Shown here: positions 16,331-20,814 of the stretch, in pieces
Layout of the letters: every line of letters begins with the position of its first letter
Position numbering within the stretch: position 1 is the first letter of the stretch
Origin: Bacteroidota bacterium
GTDB lineage: Bacteria; Bacteroidota; Bacteroidia; Bacteroidales; Marinifilaceae
NCBI GenBank assembly: GCA_023400335.1
Contig: JAEXFF010000365.1
Span: forward strand, 1 to 20,814
DNA: 20,814 nucleotides
Direction of reading: 5' to 3'
Notes under the pieces: model-generated
The model's input: the letters and a program-made list of their open reading frames with translations, nothing else
Database searches by the model: none
What the model was told of the DNA's origin: nothing
Position numbers and translations under genes: made by a program

Positions 16331-16495
16331 ATAGCGTGGACTTAACTTACGCATCCCAAGGAGGTTCTAGCAAGACCTTGGAAACTTAATAAGCAAGCCC
16401 ACGCTATATTTTGTCTTCATACAGCGCAGGCGTTGCACACTTCGTCCCTGTTTCCGTTAGTAACTGCTAGATTTCCTTGGACAAGACTCTATGCG
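16331..16495. ncRNA. Candidate structured RNA or inverted-repeat element between tyrS and the 115-residue ORF
   Basis: ATAGCGTGG (16331-16339) pairs with CCACGCTAT (16399-16407), and CTT/AAG extends the stem past one mismatch. Inside it, CCAAGG (16356-16361) pairs with CCTTGG (16376-16381). The same CCAAGG, plus TCTAGCA (16366-16372) and CGCAT (16350-16354), is also complementary to CCTTGG (16475-16480), TGCTAGA (16465-16471) and ATGCG (16491-16495). The long-range helix would cross the local stem, so the folds are mutually exclusive or form a pseudoknot. The strand is undetermined: on the minus strand it would be a tyrS 3' region and leader of the small ORF. I do not recognise a known RNA family; a small mobile repeat is the main alternative. 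Confidence 0.45.
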
Positions 16496-16565
16496 AACGT
16501 AAATTTATATATTTTCTTCACAAATTGGAACAAATGTAAAGAAAAAACACATACATCACAAGAAA
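16496..16565. other. AT-rich spacer after tyrS
   Basis: This completes the 282-bp gene-free stretch 16284-16565. On the minus strand it contains TTTG (in ACATTTG) followed 23 bp later by TAAATTTA, a promoter-like pair with wider spacing than normal. I see no terminator hairpin directly after the tyrS stop. Confidence 0.3.
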
Positions 16566-17858
16566 TTATTTTACTATTATCAAATAATAGTTCTTTTTTC
16601 CACTCTGCGCCAAAATATATTTTTGATCGATCAGGCAACCTGTATTGATTACAGTTTCCTCTCCTACCTTCTCCTTATTGATACTAATAGAATTAGCTTT
16701 CAATGCCCGGCGGGCTTCTCCTTTAGAAGCCATTATCCCGGTTTTTTCCGCCAAAAATTCTACAACAGGTATTCCCGCAGCCAGTTCCTTCGCATCCACT
16801 TCAAATTGAGGAACCCCTTCGAATACAGACAGGAAAGTAGGTTCGTCAATTTTTCTCAATGTCTCTGAAGTTGCATTCCCAAACAATATTTGAGAAGCTT
16901 CCAGAGCTGCACAATAGGCTTCTTCCCCGTGGATCAGGCAAGTTATCTCTTTAGCCAAAGTTTTCTGAAGTTTGCGGAAATGGGGGGCCTGCCGGTGTTC
17001 TTCAATTAAAGCATCGATTTCTGCAGGTAGCAAAAGTGTAAATATCTTGATATATTTCTCAGCATCTTCATCTGCCGTATTCAACCAAAATTGATAAAAT
17101 TTATAGGGAGAAGTACGGGAAGGATCCAACCATATATTGCCCGATTCTGTCTTTCCGAACTTCTTACCATCACTCTTCGTCATCAAAGGCCAAGTTAGCC
17201 CATAGGCATCCAGCCCTTCCTTCCGGCGGATCAATTCCCCTCCAGTAGTGATATTGCCCCATTGGTCGGAACCACCCATCTGTAACATACAATTGTAATT
17301 TTTACGCAAATATAAAAAATCGTATCCTTGTACCAATTGATAGGTAAATTCCGTAAAAGACATTCCCTGAGCAGAATCACTACTCAGTCTCTTCTTCACA
17401 GAATCTTTGGCCATCATATAATTAACAGTAATATGTTTCCCGATCTCCCGGATAAAATCTAAAAAAGAAAATTTCTTCATCCAGTCGTAATTATTTAACA
17501 TAATGGCTGCATTGGAAGCCGTAGAATTAAAATCGATAAAACGGGAAAGCTGGGCCTTAATAGCTGTCATATTATGCTGAATCGTATGTTCATCCAATAA
17601 ATTGCGTTCCTGCGATTTTCCACTGGGATCTCCGATCATCCCTGTAGCTCCTCCAATAATAAAAATAGGTTTATGACCGGCCATCTGAAAATGTTTCATC
17701 ATCATCACGGATACTAAATGTCCGACATGTAATGAATCCGCTGTCGGATCAATACCTACATATGCCGTCGTTTCACCTTTAGCTAATTGTTCTTCCGTAC
17801 CGGGCATGATATCATGAATCATACCCCTCCACTTTAATTCATCTACAAAATTCATCAT
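16566..17858 (-). CDS. tyrS: Tyrosyl-tRNA synthetase
   Basis: This class I synthetase charges tRNA-Tyr with tyrosine in the cytoplasm. The HIGH-type motif is HVGH at residues 44-47, in [14 protein letters not shown]. The KMSKS-type motif is KFGKT at 233-237. The tyrosine pocket segment [11 protein letters not shown] lies near 175-185 and [11 protein letters not shown] near 193-203. The C-terminal S4-like RNA-binding domain is at about 360-430 ([21 protein letters not shown]). At 430 residues it is full length. Two consecutive ATGs open the frame (17858 and 17855), and either could be used. It lies 117 bp downstream of cvpA on the same strand. The spacer holds a small hairpin ACAGG/CCTGT (17912-17925) but no U tract, so read-through from cvpA is plausible. 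Confidence 0.97.
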   Translation of the reverse strand: MMNFVDELKWRGMIHDIMPGTEEQLAKGETTAYVGIDPTADSLHVGHLVSVMMMKHFQMAGHKPIFIIGGATGMIGDPSGKSQERNLLDEHTIQHNMTAIKAQLSRFIDFNSTASNAAIMLNNYDWMKKFSFLDFIREIGKHITVNYMMAKDSVKKRLSSDSAQGMSFTEFTYQLVQGYDFLYLRKNYNCMLQMGGSDQWGNITTGGELIRRKEGLDAYGLTWPLMTKSDGKKFGKTESGNIWLDPSRTSPYKFYQFWLNTADEDAEKYIKIFTLLLPAEIDALIEEHRQAPHFRKLQKTLAKEITCLIHGEEAYCAALEASQILFGNATSETLRKIDEPTFLSVFEGVPQFEVDAKELAAGIPVVEFLAEKTGIMASKGEARRALKANSISINKEKVGEETVINTGCLIDQKYILAQSGKKNYYLIIVK

Positions 17859-17975
17859 TATTTATTTTCTAGTTATTTTATTACAGTTTATAATAATCCG
17901 GTAAGCACCCAACAGGTGTTCCTGTCAATAATACAACATCCCTGTTATTCTCCAAAACACTTCTTTCATTTTCAA

Positions 17976-18455
17976 TTAAAACTTGATCATATTATACATT
18001 CGTTGCGCAAAGGTAAGAAAAGCATTGTACAAAAAACTCCCTTCTTCAACCTCCTCACTGATAAAATGAAATCTTTGATTCAAGGCATTTACAACCAGTA
18101 ACACAATACAAAGAATAATAAAGTATTTAGCAATACCCAGTACCGTCCCCAGTAATTTATTCACTAAACCTAAAGAAATGATATTGACAAGCTTCGTCAA
18201 CATTTTCCCCAACAGGGAAATAATAACGACAACAACCAGAAAAGTTATTCCCAGTGCAACATAAGAAAGATATTCAAAAGATATATTCAGAAAATCCCGT
18301 AAAAAGTCTTCAGTATAACCAGAAAATCGGATAGCAATATATACTCCCAAAAGAAGACCCAGCAAAGTAGCAACTTCGATAATCAACCCTTTGGAAAAAC
18401 CTTTATAAGCCCCATACAACAAAGGCAATAATAATATGATATCGATGTAATTCAC
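17976..18455 (-). CDS. CvpA-family inner-membrane protein
   Basis: The start MNYIDIILLLPLLYGAYKGF and the pattern of four hydrophobic segments (about 4-20, 24-45, 62-85 and 100-124) are typical of the CvpA/colicin V production family. Members are small inner-membrane proteins tied to envelope homeostasis and, in E. coli, to colicin V export; their biochemical role is not settled. At 159 residues it has the usual length. The start codon is GTG at 18455: the preceding in-frame codon is TAG, so no longer start exists. A Bacteroidetes promoter box lies just upstream with a leader of about 17 nt. tyrS follows on the same strand. Confidence 0.88.
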   Translation of the reverse strand: MNYIDIILLLPLLYGAYKGFSKGLIIEVATLLGLLLGVYIAIRFSGYTEDFLRDFLNISFEYLSYVALGITFLVVVVIISLLGKMLTKLVNIISLGLVNKLLGTVLGIAKYFIILCIVLLVVNALNQRFHFISEEVEEGSFLYNAFLTFAQRMYNMIKF

Positions 18456-18478
18456 CTAATTTATCTATTTCAGAAAAT

Positions 18479-18507
18479 CAAAGATAAAGTGATTTATTTA
18501 AAGATAA
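18479..18507 (-). promoter_or_regulatory. cvpA promoter with duplicated -7-like box
   Basis: On the minus strand, TATCTTTG (complement of 18479-18486) matches TAnnTTTG exactly, and TATCTTTA (complement of 18500-18507) is a near match 21 bp upstream. Both sit inside a direct repeat of AAAGATAAAGT (18480-18490 and 18500-18510). The proximal box predicts a start near 18472. Confidence 0.6.
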
Positions 18508-18936
18508 AGTATTTTATAAAAAAACTTTCCTCCATTTTCCTATAGAAGCACAGGACAGCTCTGTCCGGATGATCTTATTTGTTATTAAGCAGGGACTCAA
18601 AATAATTACTACTTACGTTTTCCCTTCCCAAAATAGAAAGATGAAATCCTTTTACAGATAATAAGATTCCATCTTTTCTTATCTCATCGTAATTTACCTC
18701 ACAGCAGATAAAATGTTAATATTTGTAAGATTTTTCAATCTTTCGGACAGGACGGGATCCCCTCTGTAAGAGAAAAAGAAAGAGAAACACTTTTTTCGGT
18801 TTACAATTTTCAATTCCCTATTATTTTCGTAATTTCGCAAATTGGTAAAATAGGTGGTATAACTTTTAAGTTATGCAACAAACCAATTTTGAATTAGGAA
18901 ATATAATCATTCAAAAGGATTCATTTGCGCTTATAC

Positions 18937-18944
18937 TAAATTTA
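18937..18944 (+). promoter_or_regulatory. Probable aspS -7 box
   Basis: TAAATTTA matches 7 of 8 bases of TAnnTTTG. It sits in the context ATACTAAATTT, identical to that of the typA -7 box. No -33 box is clear. The leader would be about 30 nt. An earlier start upstream of the nested inverted repeat cannot be excluded. Confidence 0.4.
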
Positions 18945-18981
18945 TAAACCAGCAAAGGGGTCTAAATTTAAATTCAGTCTA

Positions 18982-20727
18982 ATGTACAGAACACACACTT
19001 GCGGAGAGCTGAGAATTAAAGACGTAAATAAAAGCGTTTCATTAAGCGGATGGGTACAAAAAATCCGTAATCTCGGTGCCATGACGTTCATCGACCTCCG
19101 TGACAGATACGGAATTACCCAGTTAGTCATAGAAGAGTCTGCTTCAGAAGAAATAAAAAAACAAGTCGATAAACTGGGACGGGAATTTGTTATACAAGTA
19201 AAAGGCAAAGTGGTCGAAAGAGCCAGTAAAAATAATAAAATCCCTACGGGAGAGATTGAAATTTTAATTTCGGATTTAATCCTTCTCAGTCGTTCGGAAC
19301 TTCCTCCTTTCACCATAGAAGACAATACGGATGGAGGGGATGAAATCCGTATGAAATATCGTTATTTGGATTTACGCCGCAATGCCGTAAGAAAAAACCT
19401 GGAATTGCGTCACCGCATGGCTCATCTGGTACGTAATTATCTCGACGGACAACAGTTCATGGAAGTTGAAACTCCGGTATTGATCAAGAGTACCCCCGAA
19501 GGAGCCCGTGATTTTGTTGTACCTTCACGAATGAACCAGGGACAATTTTATGCCCTTCCTCAAAGTCCTCAGACATTTAAGCAATTATTGATGGTGGCCG
19601 GTTTTGACCGTTATTATCAAATTGTAAAATGTTTCCGGGACGAGGATTTGCGTGCTGACCGGCAGCCGGAATTTACACAGATCGACTGCGAAATGTCGTT
19701 TGTACAACGGGAAGACGTGCTGGAGATTTTTGAAGGCATGATTCGTCATCTCTTTAAAGAAATCAAAGGTATTGATATTCCGAAGTTACCTCGTATGAGC
19801 TGGAACGATGCTATGGAGTATTATGGTTGTGATAAACCGGATATTCGCTTCGGCATGCAGTTCGTCAATCTAAGCGGAATTGCAAAAAACAAAGATTTTG
19901 CCGTTTTCAATTCAGCAGAATACATTGGTGCCATTTGTGTTCCCGCTTGTGCTTCGTATACCCGTAAACAACTGGACGAACTGACTGAATTCGTAAAACG
20001 TCCTCAGCTGGGGGCCAAAGGACTGGTATATGTAAAATACAATGAAGACGGAACGTTTAAGTCTTCCGTAGACAAATTCTACAGTGAGGAAGATTTGAAA
20101 AGCTGGGTAACTGCTTGCGGGGCAAAGCCGGGAGATTTGCTCCTGATTCTTTGCGGACCTAAAAATAAAACGTTACCTCAATTATGCAGTTTACGACTGG
20201 AAATGGGAGAACGTCTCGGACTCCGCGATAAAAATGTTTACAAACCTTTGTGGGTAGTGGATTTTCCATTATTGGAATGGGACGAAGAGACTCAACGTTT
20301 TTATGCCATGCATCATCCATTCACTTCTCCTAATCCGGAAGATGTGGAAAGGATGGAAAGCGCCCCCGGTGCAGTCCGGGCTAATGCCTATGATATGGTA
20401 ATCAACGGAGTTGAAGTGGGAGGAGGTTCTATCCGTATACACGACACAGAACTGCAACAACGCATGTTCCGCTGTTTAGGATTTACGCCGGAACAAGCTG
20501 AAAAACAGTTTGGATTCCTCCTGAATGCCTTCAAATACGGAGCACCTCCTCACGGAGGAATTGCTTTTGGCTTCGACCGTCTGGTCTCGATGTTTGCAGG
20601 TCTCGACAGTATACGGGATACAATTGCTTTCCCGAAAAACAATTCGGGCCGCGATGTTATGATCGATTCTCCCTCGGAAATCAGCGAAGAACAATTTAAA
20701 GAATTGGGAATTAAATTAAATCTTTAA
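18982..20727 (+). CDS. aspS: Aspartyl-tRNA synthetase, bacterial type
   Basis: This class II synthetase charges tRNA-Asp with aspartate. The N-terminal OB-fold anticodon-binding domain is at residues 1-105 ([21 protein letters not shown]). Motif 2 is [18 protein letters not shown], starting at residue 218. Motif 3 is [11 protein letters not shown], with its conserved Arg at 533. The region between (about 290-420) is the GAD insertion that marks the bacterial rather than the archaeal form. At 581 residues it is full length for this type. Whether it is discriminating or also charges tRNA-Asn cannot be decided here, since no asnS or gatCAB genes are in view. A hairpin separates it from the next gene. 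Confidence 0.97.
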   Translation: MYRTHTCGELRIKDVNKSVSLSGWVQKIRNLGAMTFIDLRDRYGITQLVIEESASEEIKKQVDKLGREFVIQVKGKVVERASKNNKIPTGEIEILISDLILLSRSELPPFTIEDNTDGGDEIRMKYRYLDLRRNAVRKNLELRHRMAHLVRNYLDGQQFMEVETPVLIKSTPEGARDFVVPSRMNQGQFYALPQSPQTFKQLLMVAGFDRYYQIVKCFRDEDLRADRQPEFTQIDCEMSFVQREDVLEIFEGMIRHLFKEIKGIDIPKLPRMSWNDAMEYYGCDKPDIRFGMQFVNLSGIAKNKDFAVFNSAEYIGAICVPACASYTRKQLDELTEFVKRPQLGAKGLVYVKYNEDGTFKSSVDKFYSEEDLKSWVTACGAKPGDLLLILCGPKNKTLPQLCSLRLEMGERLGLRDKNVYKPLWVVDFPLLEWDEETQRFYAMHHPFTSPNPEDVERMESAPGAVRANAYDMVINGVEVGGGSIRIHDTELQQRMFRCLGFTPEQAEKQFGFLLNAFKYGAPPHGGIAFGFDRLVSMFAGLDSIRDTIAFPKNNSGRDVMIDSPSEISEEQFKELGIKLNL

Positions 20728-20734
20728 TGGAAAC

Positions 20735-20763
20735 GGGCGATTGGGTGTGACTACAAATCGCCC
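20735..20763 (+). terminator. Hairpin after aspS (weak terminator or intercistronic hairpin)
   Basis: GGGCGATT (20735-20742) pairs with AATCGCCC (20756-20763) around a 13-nt loop. Only ATTCTAAAC follows, so there is no real U tract, and partial read-through into the next gene is likely. Confidence 0.5.
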
Positions 20764-20781
20764 ATTCTAAACAATACAAAA

Positions 20782-20814
20782 ATGTTTAAAGACGTAATCG
20801 GACACGAAGAGATT
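20782..20814 (+). CDS. Start of a probable DNA polymerase III delta' subunit, cut by the window end
   Basis: Eleven codons are visible: ATG followed by FKDVIGHEEI. This resembles the start of the delta' (HolB) clamp-loader subunit, where an F-x-D-V/I-I-G-x-E sequence precedes the AAA+ domain. The homology is very short, so other AAA+ clamp-loader-like proteins (such as DnaX) remain possible. It would be transcribed behind aspS, 54 bp after its stop codon. Confidence 0.5.
   Translation, partial: MFKDVIGHEEI

Larger units (their letters stand above)
18456..18981. other. 526-bp divergent intergenic region between cvpA and aspS
   Basis: I see no ORF or tRNA here. From left to right it holds the cvpA promoter repeat (18479-18510), an inverted repeat GGACAG-CT-CTGTCC (18553-18566) and an imperfect hairpin AGATAA/TTATCT with inner AAGAT/ATCTT (18657-18685). 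A small inverted repeat AAGATT-TTTC-AATCTT follows (18727-18742). Next is a nested inverted repeat at 18839-18889 (outer AAATTGGT/ACCAATTT, inner ATAACTT/AAGTTAT). Last is a -7-like box TAAATTTA (18937-18944) likely serving aspS. The region is unusually long for this compact window and carries several symmetric sites that could be operators or leader structures. Confidence 0.5.

Noticed and set aside
16433..16868. Plus-strand frames of 71 and 81 codons around the 3' end of tyrS
   Set aside because: They overlap tyrS antisense or the structured element, and show no protein-like features.
17912..17925. ACAGG/CCTGT hairpin upstream of tyrS as a T-box or attenuator
   Set aside because: Only a 5-bp stem with no T-box sequence, no U tract and no alternative pairing partner. 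It is too weak to call a regulatory element.
1..20814. CRISPR arrays, tRNA or rRNA genes, prophage or transposase genes
   Set aside because: Read on both strands, the window shows no regularly spaced repeats, no tRNA-like cloverleaf with its conserved T-loop, and no transposase or phage protein motifs.

Overview
The window is ordinary-looking chromosomal DNA of a Bacteroidales bacterium. Several independent signs agree. Promoters upstream of fba, typA, asd, cvpA and a riboswitch carry the Bacteroidetes -7 box TAnnTTTG. The proteins are Bacteroidetes-like: TonB with a short proline run, a Ser-type sulfatase, a POTRA-less Omp85-type protein, and HflX and BipA of the expected size. Composition is AT-rich throughout, with no island of foreign composition. 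A gut genus such as Odoribacter or a relative is plausible, but this is inference from general appearance and was not tested by search.

Layout. 1-2973 (+): lipoprotein glutaminyl cyclase, ung, class II fructose-bisphosphate aldolase. 3117-4574 (-): periplasmic Ser-type sulfatase. 4801-6618 (+): BipA/TypA. 6681-7030 (+): a complete cobalamin riboswitch with its own promoter and terminator but no gene behind it. 7043-7630 (-): secreted thioredoxin-fold (YtfJ-like) protein, convergent with the riboswitch. 7763-10743 (+): short Omp85-like outer-membrane protein, then a phosphoethanolamine transferase. 10790-11428 (-): exported nitroreductase. 11702-12703 (+): asd. 12834-13520 (-): Sfp-type phosphopantetheinyl transferase. 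13817-15884 (+): TonB, then HflX. 15936-18455 (-): cvpA, tyrS, a structured intergenic element and an orphan 115-residue ORF. 18982-20814 (+): aspS and the first codons of a probable DNA polymerase III delta' subunit.

Most genes are single housekeeping units ended by strong hairpins, three of which lie between convergent or potentially convergent genes. There is no phage, IS transposase, CRISPR array, rRNA or tRNA that I can see. The functions cover translation (tyrS, aspS, typA, hflX), central metabolism (fba, asd), DNA repair (ung), cofactor attachment (PPTase) and the cell envelope (OMP, phosphoethanolamine transferase, TonB, CvpA, secreted proteins).

Two things stand out. The first is the orphan B12 riboswitch, which looks like a free-standing, ligand-gated non-coding transcript pointing at the 3' end of an opposing gene. 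The second is the region 16331-16495, where a local stem and a long-range helix compete in a pseudoknot-like arrangement next to an unrecognised small ORF.
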